A DNA stretch of 64,000 nucleotides, taken from the NCBI GenBank assembly GCA_001803235.1, contig MHBL01000148.1, positions 1-64,000 of the forward strand. Direction: 5' to 3'. Below, piece by piece: positions 44,501 through 53,063 of this stretch. This DNA comes from Lentisphaerae bacterium RIFOXYA12_64_32. Its GTDB lineage: Bacteria > Verrucomicrobiota > Lentisphaeria > Oligosphaerales > YB12-FULL-65-16. A model generated the notes under the pieces. It worked only from the letters and a program-made list of their open reading frames with translations, searched no databases and was not told the origin of the DNA. Every line of letters begins with the position of its first letter. Position 1 is the stretch's first letter. The translations under genes and the position numbers were made by a program.

Positions 44501-44941
44501 CGCCGCGTACCGCCGTTTCTTTGAAGAAGACTGTAGGGGTTTAGGCTGTAGGGGTTTAGGTCAGAAGCCAAGACCGAAGACGGAGATTCCTCGCTGCAGG
44601 ACCGGGCTCTCTTGCCTTCAGCCTAACACCCTTCAGCCTCCGATTGTGCGCCCGGTAAGCTACCGCCGCGTTCGCGTCCCGCAAGCCAGCCCGGCGGCAA
44701 GGCGTATGACCGTCGACGGCCGAGAAATGGCAAGCAGTCGATCAAGCCCCATCCTCTGCGAGGCCGTCTGGGCTGGCACCGCGACCTACCCGGCCTCACT
44801 CTGCTTGCACAGGTCGAGAAATGGGTATGTCCGTTTCCTCCGCTGGGTCCGTTGGGTCCGTTCTCAACATTGACACCCGACACACGCTCCAGGCATCGTG
44901 GTGCCAGAACCGACGGCGACCGGGAGCATGTTGCCCCCACG
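44501..44941. other. Intergenic region, no gene seen
   Basis: Starts with a tandem pair CTGTAGGGGTTTAGG (44530-44560) and contains GGGTCCGTT repeats at 44843. A lone TTGCACAGGTCGAG (44804) recalls an A-type end. Confidence 0.55.
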
Positions 44942-45805
44942 TCACAGCGGCGGCGTGCGGCGGCGATAGGCAAGCGGCGATTCGCCGGTCCATTTCTTGA
45001 ACAGCTTCGAGAAGTAGAACGGGTCGGGTACGCCCACCTGACGCCCGATCTCCGCCACGGGCAACCGCGTGGTGGTCAGCAACTGCCGCGCCCGCCGGAC
45101 ACGCGCCTGGTTCATCCAGTTGACCGGCGACATCTGGGCGTGAGCACGGAACAGTCGGGTCACGGTGGGCTCACTGCACCCGAGACACGCCGCCAGATCG
45201 GCCACGGCCAAAGGCTGACCAAGATGCGCGGTGATGTATTCGCAGACGCGGTGGAAATGGGCGGCGGAACGCTGGTTCGCGACCCGCGGGAAGGTGCGCG
45301 CCGTGCGTGTCAGTTCACGGATCAACTCCGCGGCCAGCAGACGCATCCGCGCCTCCGGCCAGTCGTTGCCGAGAAACAGCCGCACGATGTACTCCGACAG
45401 CAGTCGCAGCGGCGCATCCTCCGGCAGGCGGAACGCCACCACGCCCGTCAGCGGGCTGAGGTCCGCGTCCTGACGCCAGGCGCAACCGGCCAGGGGATGG
45501 CCCGGCTGGTGCGGAACGATGTACTCCACGGCGTGGTCGCAGTCATGTCGCGGAACGATATGAATGCCGGCCAACAGAAACGGCCGGCCAGCATCCGGGT
45601 AGTACTCGACCCGGTGCCCCCACGGCAGGAACAGGTAGTCGCCGGCGTGGAACTCGTAGCGCGTGCCGTTGACCACCACCCGCCCGGAGCCGTCCTTGCA
45701 CCACAGACTCATCCGGCTCTCTACGACACGGTTGATGACCACCTGCCCCCTGACGAACCGTGCGTGGTTCGCATAGCAGATCACACTTGATTCAATGTTG
45801 TCCAT
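44942..45805 (-). CDS. AraC-family transcriptional regulator
   Basis: ATG 45805 is the best start although no clear ribosome site precedes it; the open frame upstream is a repeat. The 287-residue product has a cupin sensor (about 15-100; FHAGDYLFLPWGHRVEYY) and a C-terminal AraC DNA-binding domain (about 185-285) with LAVADLAACLGCSEPTVTRL, split, and the signature IGRQVGVPDPFYFSKLFKKW. An AT-rich stretch (45810-45890) between it and the divergent UroD-like gene probably holds promoters for both, so that gene is the likely target. Confidence 0.88.
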   Translation of the reverse strand: MDNIESSVICYANHARFVRGQVVINRVVESRMSLWCKDGSGRVVVNGTRYEFHAGDYLFLPWGHRVEYYPDAGRPFLLAGIHIVPRHDCDHAVEYIVPHQPGHPLAGCAWRQDADLSPLTGVVAFRLPEDAPLRLLSEYIVRLFLGNDWPEARMRLLAAELIRELTRTARTFPRVANQRSAAHFHRVCEYITAHLGQPLAVADLAACLGCSEPTVTRLFRAHAQMSPVNWMNQARVRRARQLLTTTRLPVAEIGRQVGVPDPFYFSKLFKKWTGESPLAYRRRTPPL

Positions 45806-45946
45806 GCTGCACGATAAAGACAAGATTGATGCGTATTTATGCTCATTGGTGATCGCATAAGACAAATAATAACCGTTAGGTCCATGGATTTCAAGGTGGC
45901 CGCGGGATAGGTTGGTAACATGCGGACCGACACCGGCACGGCCCTG

Positions 45947-46118
45947 TTCGTAGTGGTGTCGCAGTCCCGGCGGTCGTCCGCCGGGCAAGACACCATCCCG
46001 GGCGACGTCGCTGCGACACGCCGGATGGGCTCTTGGCGCTGCACTCCGTTCCGTGCGCTGCGAGCCCACTACAAACGGACGTATCCTGGCGTCCACGGTG
46101 GAGCCATTCTGCCCTGAG
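45947..46118 (+). repeat. Family A structured repeat, copy 5 (left end missing)
   Basis: TTCGTAGTGGTGTCGCAG to CCACTACAAACGG with both hairpins, then the tail TATCCTGGCGTCCACGG. The outer GACCTG end is not present on the left. Confidence 0.75.
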
Positions 46119-46151
46119 CACGCCGCACAGACAACGAAGAGGCAGGATGTC

Positions 46152-47279
46152 ATGTCCGACTCAGGCAACTACACGGCAACCCAGGAGTCACCACCCATGT
46201 CCAGAACCATGACCTCCAAAGAACGGGTCCTCACCACACTGGCGAACCAGGCAGCGGACCGCGTCCCCATCAATTACAGTGGCAATGCGGGCATCAACCG
46301 CCGCATGATGGAGCACTACGGCGTCAAGGACGACTGGGGCAAGTTCCTGGACGTCCTGGACGTTGATTTCCGCAGCGTCGGAGCGCCGTACAAGGGGAAG
46401 CGCCTGCATGCGGACATCCCCGAACGCGGCGTCAAGGTCGACGACTGGGGCATCCACCGCCGCTGGGTGGAGCACCAGACCGGCGGCTACTGGGACTACT
46501 GCGACTTCCCGCTGGCCACGGCGGATGAGGAAACCGTGGCCAAGTGGCCCATGCCCTCGGCGGACGACCACGACTACAGCGGCATTGCCGGGGCCTGCCA
46601 GGCCAACCGCCGGTACGCGGTCTGCGTGGGCGGCGCCGGTCTCGCCTGCGTCATCAACACCGCCGGCTTCTTCCGCGGCATGGAGCAGACCCTGGTCGAC
46701 CTGGTGACCGACGATCCCGCCGGCCTGCTGCTGATCGACCGGTTCCTGGACATCCAGTTCGAGACGACACGCCGCAGCCTGGAAGCCGCCAAAGGCGGTT
46801 ACGATTTCATGTGGATCGGCGAAGACCTGGGCACCCAGAAGACCCCGCTCATTTCCATGGCCTTGTTCCAAAAGCACATCAAGCCGCGACACCAGCGCTT
46901 CATCGACCTGGCCAAGGCGTACGACCTGCCCGTAATGATGCACACCTGCGGTTCGAGCAGCTGGGCCTACGAGGAATACATCAGGATGGGCGTCAACGCC
47001 ATGGACACATTGCAGCCAGAGGCCGCCAACATGTCACCGGCGCACCTGAAGAAAACCTTCGGCGGCCGGCTCGCGTTCCACGGCTGCATCAGCACCGGCG
47101 GCCCGGTGGCATTCGGTACGGTGGACGACACGATTGCGGATTGCCGGCGCACCCTGGAGATCATGATGCCCGGCGGCGGCTACTGCTTCGCGCCCACGCA
47201 TTCCCTGCAGGACAACTCGCCCACCGCCAACGTGGTGGCCATGTACGAGACCGCCCACAAGTTCGGGCGATATGGATGA
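46152..47279 (+). CDS. UroD/MtaA-like methyltransferase (uroporphyrinogen decarboxylase family)
   Basis: The ATG at 46152 follows GCAGGAT; a second ATG at 46197 is possible. The 375-residue product opens TMTSKERVLTTLANQAADRVP, the usual N terminus of the group, and has FMWIGEDLGTQKTPLISMAL (split), VMMHTCGSSSWAYEEYIRMG, with the C-x... zinc or cobalamin-methyl region, and the closing GGGYCFAPTHSLQDNSP. In PVC bacteria such proteins are expanded and are linked to corrinoid-dependent methyl transfer (demethylation of methoxylated compounds) and not to heme synthesis. That assignment is by family. It is divergent from an AraC regulator. Confidence 0.85.
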   Translation: MSDSGNYTATQESPPMSRTMTSKERVLTTLANQAADRVPINYSGNAGINRRMMEHYGVKDDWGKFLDVLDVDFRSVGAPYKGKRLHADIPERGVKVDDWGIHRRWVEHQTGGYWDYCDFPLATADEETVAKWPMPSADDHDYSGIAGACQANRRYAVCVGGAGLACVINTAGFFRGMEQTLVDLVTDDPAGLLLIDRFLDIQFETTRRSLEAAKGGYDFMWIGEDLGTQKTPLISMALFQKHIKPRHQRFIDLAKAYDLPVMMHTCGSSSWAYEEYIRMGVNAMDTLQPEAANMSPAHLKKTFGGRLAFHGCISTGGPVAFGTVDDTIADCRRTLEIMMPGGGYCFAPTHSLQDNSPTANVVAMYETAHKFGRYG

Positions 47280-47500
47280 TCGGAGGCGGGGGATGAAACG
47301 GCACTCGGCAACGGTGCCGGACCGGGTCCGCAGTCAGTGGCCCGGCCAGTCCCCTGGGCGGCGTTTCCCAAGGCATCCCGCGGACCCTGCACCTCGCCTC
47401 CCACCTATGGCCGCGCCTGTCGCTTCCGGCCCTTCTTCCCAACTAACACCAACATGTTTGTCGAAGTTCAGCGCCTAAGGCGCTAAACCCCTTCCCTGCG

Positions 47501-49747
47501 TCACCCATACGCACGGACGTCGAACACCTCGGCGTGCGGACGGCCCCAGGTCGCGTACACGACCAGGCGCAGCGAGCGTGCGGACACCGCAGCGAACGCG
47601 TGACGCCGGAAGCGCAGGATGTTGCCGCGTTCCTTGACCAGGCACACCGTCTTGCCGCCCACGTCGGCCAGCACGTCGTAGTCCTTGACCAGTTCCGGGT
47701 ACATGCCGGAAACGTCGTGCCGCTTTGTGTTCAGGTCGGCATTGAAAACCAGTTCGACGCTGCGAAGTTCGCGCGGTGCGGGGAACGCCAGGTCGAGCCA
47801 CGCCGGTTCGGCGGCGTCCAGGGGCGCCGAGGCCCAGCAGTGCGGCAGCCCGTGCGGGCGGATGTGGCCGTCGATGACGTTCTCCGCCCGGAACAGGCGC
47901 TGCTCGGGCGCGACGCGGAAGCACGGCGTGAACTTCAGGCAACTGAAGCTGTTCTGGCTCGAGTACTCGGCGACGTCCGGGAACTGCAGGCCCAGCACGC
48001 CGGTCAGGCGCGTGGTGGCGTAGCGCAGCAGCACCTTCGGGTTCTTGTCCAGCACGAAGAACAGCTTGCGCCCCGCACCCGGCACCGCGTTGACCGTGAA
48101 CGTCACCCAGCCGTCGCCCGTCACGCGCTGCGTCTGCTCGGCGACCTTGGCCTGCAGCCGGTAGTTGTGCGGCTTGTCACAGGCGTAGACACGCAACCGC
48201 AGGCTGGTCTCCTCGTACGCGTGCAGGTGGAAACTGATGCTGTCGAGCCGGTCTGCCTCGACCGGCAACACCAGTCCGGCCGGCGCGGCGAGCGTCAGCC
48301 ACTGCGTGCCGTCCACCACGTCACTCCGGCACTCGGACGACGCCGTGACGCGGGCGGTGCGCGACGCGTCGTCCTTCTCGAGCAGCCGGTAACCGGTCAG
48401 CGACTGGTCCTGCCGCGCCAGACGCCGCTGCAATTCGGGCATGTGCTCACGCCGGATCGCGTCCGGGCTGAGGCCCGCCTCGAGTCCATACGCCGCCGCC
48501 GTCCCCGCCGCCTGGCCCATGACCGCGGTAGTCGCGATCACGCGCAGCACGCCGAGCCCCTCGTGCGAGACGCTGATGTTGCGCCCGGCGAACAGCAGGT
48601 TCTCGATGTTCCGCGAGTACAGGCAACGGAACGGAATGTCCGTGATCCCGGGCAGGTAGTCGTGCGTGCAGCCGGGCATGGGGTCGCAGTAGCCCTGCGG
48701 CGGGTGGATGTCGACCGGCCAGCCGGCGAACCCGATCGTGTCCTCGAACTCCTTCTGCGCCAGGAACTCGTTCGCGTTCGGCATGTACGGCCCGACCAGA
48801 CGCCGCGATTCGCGCTTGCCTGGCAGGTACCCGAGCCAGTCCAACTCGAGCCGCTCGACGTTCGGGAACTTGCCGCTGTTCTTGATGTAGTCCCACAGCC
48901 CGTAGACGAGCCGCCGCGTGTGCCACAGAACGTCGTCGTCGTCGTGGATCGAGTCAATTGCGCCGCCGTACTCCGCCCACCACAGACCATAGAAAGTGTT
49001 GTCCGGCATCCGGTAGAAGCCGCGCGCCACCTGCTGTGCCGGGTCGAGCAGTGTGCGGAGTTCGCGCACGTCGAGGGCCCACGCCGGCGCCTGGAACGGG
49101 ACCGGGTGCCCGCGGTCGATGCTCGAGAACAGCAACGTCGCACCCATGGTGCGACGGTCCGCTGTCTCCGGCGCCCACTTCTCGTTGAACTCGCTCTTCG
49201 CCTCGCGCCCGACCCGGTACTCGGCGCCGCCGAGGAACCCGACCACGCCGTCGCCCGAGCAGTCGATGAACACCTTGCCCGTGAACTCGATGAACTTCTC
49301 AGACCGCAGTTGCACACCCTCAACGCTGCGAATGCGGTTCGCACCGTCGCGCGTCACCTTGAAAATGCTCGTATTGAGAAAGAACCGCAGGTTCGGCTCC
49401 GCCGCGACCATGTCAAAGTACAGCTCATCGTAGTAGATCCAGCGCCAGATACCGCTGGCCTGCGTCTTGTGCGCCAGGCGCAGGCTCATCTCGTCCATGA
49501 TCCCGGTTTCACGCGCAAACCGGTTCCACGGTGCGGAGTCCGCACCCGACGGCGTCACCCGCACCTCACTGCTGGCACTGCCGCCCAGCACCGGACGGTC
49601 AGTCACCAGCGCGGTCTTCGCACCCGACCGCGCCGCCGCCAGCGCCGCGCAAATGCCCGCCGGCCCGGCGCCGACGACGACAACATCAACGTCAACCGTT
49701 TGCCGCGGAAACTCGCGCCCCTCGGGAATCGGAGCCGTGGAAGACAT
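47501..49747 (-). CDS. FAD-dependent oxidoreductase (FAD_oxidored family) with C-terminal sandwich domain
   Basis: A GGAG ribosome site lies eight bases before ATG. The 748-residue protein has the Rossmann dinucleotide motif VDVVVVGAGPAGICAALAAA (20-39) and then RPVLGGSASSEVRV, the signature of the FAD_oxidored group. IDCSGDGVVGFLGGA and LLFAGRNISVSHEGLGVLRV mark the second FAD-contact regions. The last 220 residues form beta-rich, discoidin-like modules. Such proteins are numerous in Lentisphaerae and Planctomycetes near polysaccharide genes (often called xanthan-lyase-like), but their substrate is unknown. There is no signal peptide. Confidence 0.82.
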   Translation of the reverse strand: MSSTAPIPEGREFPRQTVDVDVVVVGAGPAGICAALAAARSGAKTALVTDRPVLGGSASSEVRVTPSGADSAPWNRFARETGIMDEMSLRLAHKTQASGIWRWIYYDELYFDMVAAEPNLRFFLNTSIFKVTRDGANRIRSVEGVQLRSEKFIEFTGKVFIDCSGDGVVGFLGGAEYRVGREAKSEFNEKWAPETADRRTMGATLLFSSIDRGHPVPFQAPAWALDVRELRTLLDPAQQVARGFYRMPDNTFYGLWWAEYGGAIDSIHDDDDVLWHTRRLVYGLWDYIKNSGKFPNVERLELDWLGYLPGKRESRRLVGPYMPNANEFLAQKEFEDTIGFAGWPVDIHPPQGYCDPMPGCTHDYLPGITDIPFRCLYSRNIENLLFAGRNISVSHEGLGVLRVIATTAVMGQAAGTAAAYGLEAGLSPDAIRREHMPELQRRLARQDQSLTGYRLLEKDDASRTARVTASSECRSDVVDGTQWLTLAAPAGLVLPVEADRLDSISFHLHAYEETSLRLRVYACDKPHNYRLQAKVAEQTQRVTGDGWVTFTVNAVPGAGRKLFFVLDKNPKVLLRYATTRLTGVLGLQFPDVAEYSSQNSFSCLKFTPCFRVAPEQRLFRAENVIDGHIRPHGLPHCWASAPLDAAEPAWLDLAFPAPRELRSVELVFNADLNTKRHDVSGMYPELVKDYDVLADVGGKTVCLVKERGNILRFRRHAFAAVSARSLRLVVYATWGRPHAEVFDVRAYG

Positions 49748-49865
49748 GGGAGGTAACTCCTGCTGTGTCGTTGTCTCATGCGCTGCACGTCATTGCGCGC
49801 CAACTGCTGCGCTGGCGCGCCCTATTATTGTTGCTATTATAGCATCACCAGGTTGAGGTGTCAAG

Positions 49866-50110
49866 GGGGAAGTGTCAGTGGCGGGTGGAACGACGGCGTA
49901 CTGGCCCATGCGTGAGCCCCCCGTGGCCTTGTGCCACGGGTGAATTGGGTTCGCCCGCCAAACGTAGGCGCCCCCCCCTCTTTTCCCTTTCCCCCGAACG
50001 CCGGCGGCGTACGGGGGAAAGGGAAGAGAGGGGACACGGTGCGGCGTAGTAACCCAATGAACCCGTTCACCTGCCACGCAAGGTGGCAGGGGTCTATGCT
50101 CGGCCCTTTG
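49866..50110. repeat. Family F large palindromic element
   Basis: Begins AAGTGTCAGTGGCGGGTGG, like a family C left end. Inside, GGGTGAATTGGGTTCG pairs loosely with GTAACCCAATGAACCC, and CCCCTCTTTTCCCTTTCCCC pairs with GGGGAAAGGGAAGAGAGGGG. CCCGTGGCC...CACGGG and CACCTGCCACG...GTGGCAGGGG add hairpins. No gene. Confidence 0.75.
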
Positions 50111-50300
50111 CTCCCATGTTACTCGCGGCCCGCTCCGCGCCGCCACCGAGCTCGTCTCGGTGGGGCGACGATTGGGAAAAAGGGAGGGGCGTCCTCGCCC
50201 CCCTTGCCAATCGTCGCCCCACGGCCGCAAGGACCGTGGCGGCGCGGACGGACGCGAGTAACATCCAAACATGACCGGGCCGTCTGCCGCCCGGGGGACG
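50111..50300 (+). repeat. Family E large palindromic element, copy 2
   Basis: CCCATGTTACTCGCG and CGCGAGTAACATC outer arms, GGGCGACGATTGG / CCAATCGTCGCCC inner stem, then the CCGGGC/GCCCGG hairpin. It is directly followed by copy 3. Confidence 0.85.
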
Positions 50301-50437
50301 CTCCCATGTTACTCGCGTGTCACTCTGCACCGCCGCCCGGCTCGTCCGGGCGCAAGACCCGCGGCGGCGCGAACCGGCACGAGTAACACCAACCTATGAT
50401 CGGCCGGTCCGCCGGCCGGGGGCGCTGACGCATTACG
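50301..50437 (+). repeat. Family E element, copy 3, without the inner stem
   Basis: Same outer arms, but CGTCCGGGCG continues directly into CAAGACCCGCGG, so the inner GGGCGACGATTGG stem is cleanly missing compared with copy 1. It ends GCGCTGACGCATTACGG, the family C terminal motif. Confidence 0.85.
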
Positions 50438-50537
50438 GTCTTGCCTTCTGCCACAGCAGGGCGGATATTGTCCGGCGGCGACACAGAGCGCCTGACCCCG
50501 CGAGCGAGAGGCGATGGGTTGAACAGGATGGTGATGC

Positions 50538-51179
50538 ATGAGTTCTGAGGCAGTGGCAAGAACCACTATTCCATCAGCGATTCTCTTGATCGGTCCGACG
50601 GCGGCGGGCAAGACTCCTCTAGGCAATCTTCTGGAGGCACGCGGCGTGAACGGACGACGGTGCGTGCATTTTGATTTTGGCGACCATCTGCGCCAGGCGG
50701 CGGCGGGCAGTGGATATGCCAGTGCGTTGACGCCCGAGGAACTCAACGTTGTCCGACGCGTCTTGCAGGCTGGTGCGTTGCTGCAGGACGGCGAGTTCGG
50801 TATTGCGGCGGCGATCCTGAAAGCCTTTATGACGGATCGAAACCGGGATGCATCGGCGCTGATTGTCCTGAATGGCTTGCCCAGACATGAGGGGCAAAGC
50901 CGTGCGCTGGAGTCTGTTGTGAACGTCGTGCTGCTGGCCAATCTGCATTGCACGGCAGACACGGTCTGGCGGCGGATTCTGATGAACACGGGCGGAGACC
51001 GGACCAACCGCGAAGACGACACGCTCGAGGCGGTCACGAAACGCCTTGGCCTGTACCGGGAATCAACGTTGCCATTGATGCAGTACTACGAGAACTGCGG
51101 GGTCCATTGCCTGGGGATCGAGATTGGCGTCGAAACGACCACTGAGCAGATCCTGGCCCGGACAACCTGGCCACTGTAA
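50538..51179 (+). CDS. Nucleoside monophosphate (adenylate) kinase-like protein
   Basis: The 213-residue protein has the P-loop LLIGPTAAGKTPLGNLLEAR (16-35) and the adenylate-kinase pattern of a hydrophobic strand followed by DFGDHLRQAAAGSG. ALIVLNGLPRHEGQS corresponds to the DG-PR substrate region, and NTGGDRTNREDDTLEAVTKRL to the R..R.DD lid and helix of adenylate kinases. The lid is short and lacks zinc cysteines. It may phosphorylate AMP or another monophosphate. It is convergent with a double-NDK gene, so both deal with nucleotides, but they are not in one operon. Confidence 0.72.
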   Translation: MSSEAVARTTIPSAILLIGPTAAGKTPLGNLLEARGVNGRRCVHFDFGDHLRQAAAGSGYASALTPEELNVVRRVLQAGALLQDGEFGIAAAILKAFMTDRNRDASALIVLNGLPRHEGQSRALESVVNVVLLANLHCTADTVWRRILMNTGGDRTNREDDTLEAVTKRLGLYRESTLPLMQYYENCGVHCLGIEIGVETTTEQILARTTWPL

Positions 51180-51313
51180 GTGCCGTTGCGGACCCGGCAG
51201 CCATCCTTGTGCTCCCGTGCCGGACCGCGAGATCCGCCACCGCTTCAATCGTCTGGCGCGGGCACACCGACCCGGTGGGGTTCGACGGCGAGTGGTGAAA
51301 TCCATGGACGCGC

Positions 51314-52483
51314 TCAGAAATCCTTCAGTGCTTCCTGTACGAGCGGCGACAGGTTTCCTTCGTGCATCTTCAAAATCGCCATTTCGCGTTTCGCGTTTTC
51401 GGGACTGTCGGAGGCATGCGCCGAGTTGACCATGATGTCGGAGCCGAACTCGCGCCGAATCGTGCCGTCCGGCGCCTTGGTCGGGTCGGTGGGCCCGAGC
51501 ACGTCGCGGATCTTCAGCACCGCATCCTCGCCTTCGTAAACCAGGACCAGGCACTTCGCCTTGCCGGGCCGCCCCAAATCCTCCGGGCGGCAAGCGCTGG
51601 GCCGGACCCCGCTCATGAACTCCACGATCCGTTCGAACTGGTCCTCGGCGTACGGCACCCCGACAGCCTCGGTCAGAACCTTCTCCGTGCCAGGCGGGAA
51701 TCGGAAGTTCAGGCGGGCTTCAAGGAACTCGCGAGCCTGTGTGCCGATGCCCGGCGCCAGCTTCCGACTCAGCACCTCCTTGACCGGGCCGTAGAACTCC
51801 AGCGCGTCACGGACGGAGAAACGACAGGCCTTGCACCCGATGATCCGCAGCCCCGTGCGGCTGAACATGTCGATCATCGCACCGGGGCGCGAACTACGCT
51901 GCCGCCAACTGTCCGGCTTGATGATCACCAGCGTCTGCTGAACACGATCCGCATGCTCGTACTCGCAGATGTTCTCCAGCAGCGCCGGCGCACGGGCGGC
52001 AAAGTCCAGCCATAGCTTCAAGTCGGCGGTCACCATCTCGGCTGAATCCGCCGTGATCACCGCGGGTTCGAAATAGCGCAGCGACCCGTCCGGGTTCCGA
52101 ACCAGGTCACCATACGTGTCCCGGATCGTCTCTCCGGTGTTGTTGCTGATGCGCAGCCGACCGACCGTCTCATTGACTTCGTCAAACGCGTTGCGACCGC
52201 GGAACACCAGCATCATGACCCGATGGCGCCGCCCGTTGGCGTCAGGGCCGAAATTCTGCAGGATGTACTCGCGGATCAGTTGCCGATGCCATTCGTCCAC
52301 CGGATCGGCCACCGGCCGGATGTGCCGGGCATAGGTATCGGCCAACTCCGCATCAGGAGCAAAAACCTGGGCAGCAATGAGTTCGGCCGATGTCCGGCCC
52401 AGCAACCTCGACAGCACCGCACCGGTTCTCGACTTCTGGATTGTGTAAGGCGTTACCAGCGCATACGCCATCTGATCACCCAT
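51314..52483 (-). CDS. Double-domain nucleoside diphosphate kinase-like protein
   Basis: ATG 52483 lies seven bases behind GGAGGT. The 389-residue protein consists of two NDK-like halves. The C-terminal half (about 195-389) is canonical: TLVIIKPDSWRQR at the start and NSAHASDSPENAKREM with the phospho-accepting His. The N-terminal half (about 5-180) starts MAYALVTPYTIQKSRTG but at the equivalent place reads EPAVITADSAEM, without a His, so it is probably not catalytic. This tandem form is known in PVC and delta-proteobacterial genomes. The C half may supply NTPs, the N half may be structural or regulatory. Confidence 0.85.
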   Translation of the reverse strand: MGDQMAYALVTPYTIQKSRTGAVLSRLLGRTSAELIAAQVFAPDAELADTYARHIRPVADPVDEWHRQLIREYILQNFGPDANGRRHRVMMLVFRGRNAFDEVNETVGRLRISNNTGETIRDTYGDLVRNPDGSLRYFEPAVITADSAEMVTADLKLWLDFAARAPALLENICEYEHADRVQQTLVIIKPDSWRQRSSRPGAMIDMFSRTGLRIIGCKACRFSVRDALEFYGPVKEVLSRKLAPGIGTQAREFLEARLNFRFPPGTEKVLTEAVGVPYAEDQFERIVEFMSGVRPSACRPEDLGRPGKAKCLVLVYEGEDAVLKIRDVLGPTDPTKAPDGTIRREFGSDIMVNSAHASDSPENAKREMAILKMHEGNLSPLVQEALKDF

Positions 52484-52585
52484 CGACAGACCTCCGATAA
52501 TCCAACCGGGCCACACGCGCCCCACAACCGGATACAACACAGACTCTCCGTGCTCCGGTCACGGTGACGGGCCCCAACGCCAAAT

Positions 52586-52620
52586 GCGAAAAGCTCACCA
52601 CAACCATGGTGAGCTTTCCG
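52586..52620 (-). terminator. Rho-independent terminator of the zinc-ribbon gene
   Basis: On the minus strand AAAGCTCACCA-TGGTTG-TGGTGAGCTTT forms an 11-bp stem followed by TCGC; the T-run is short (four T including the stem end). It lies 31 bases past the stop at 52651. Confidence 0.6.
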
Positions 52621-52650
52621 CGGACATTCAAGTACCAAGCCGCGAAACCG

Positions 52651-52818
52651 TCAACTGCAATTGCACTTGCAGCCGGAAGACAGGATCTTGTAGACCCCTG
52701 TGCCACACTTGCTGCACTTGCCCTTCATGGCCGGACGCCCATTCTTCATCGTGACCTTCTGCGCGTCCTTGATCTCGGTGCTGGCCTTGCACTTCACACA
52801 GTACGCTGTGTCTGCCAT
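52651..52818 (-). CDS. Small zinc-ribbon protein (DUF5679)
   Basis: The 55-residue frame from ATG 52818 has GGAGG eight bases upstream. The sequence MADTAYCVKCKASTEIKDAQ, then MKGKCSKCGTGVYKIL has two C-x2-C knuckles (C7/C10, C35/C38) spaced as in DUF5679, and an extra CKCNC tail. Such domains occur as single small proteins and at the C terminus of topoisomerases, so nucleic-acid binding is likely. It is easily missed because it is short. Confidence 0.85.
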   Translation of the reverse strand: MADTAYCVKCKASTEIKDAQKVTMKNGRPAMKGKCSKCGTGVYKILSSGCKCNCS

Positions 52819-53063
52819 GTCGCGTCCTCCTCGTCTGGAATTATTCGACGTCCACCCTTTGACGCTGCCAGTGACAGCGTTTATTCTTGAGGTCTCAAGG
52901 GCCGTGGCCCGCAATCCGTAAACACCCCGCAAGTCTCTGATAGGCACAGAATACACCCAGACCGGATGCTTGTCCAAGCTGCAGAGGGTAAAAAACCGGC
53001 CACCGCCGGCATCATCGCCAACAACGAGGTCAAGACCCATCGAGACGAGGGACAACGTTTACC

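Noticed and set aside
45806-46168. Longer start for the AraC gene at 44942-45805
   Set aside because: The extension is repeat A5 and an AT-rich promoter-like region.
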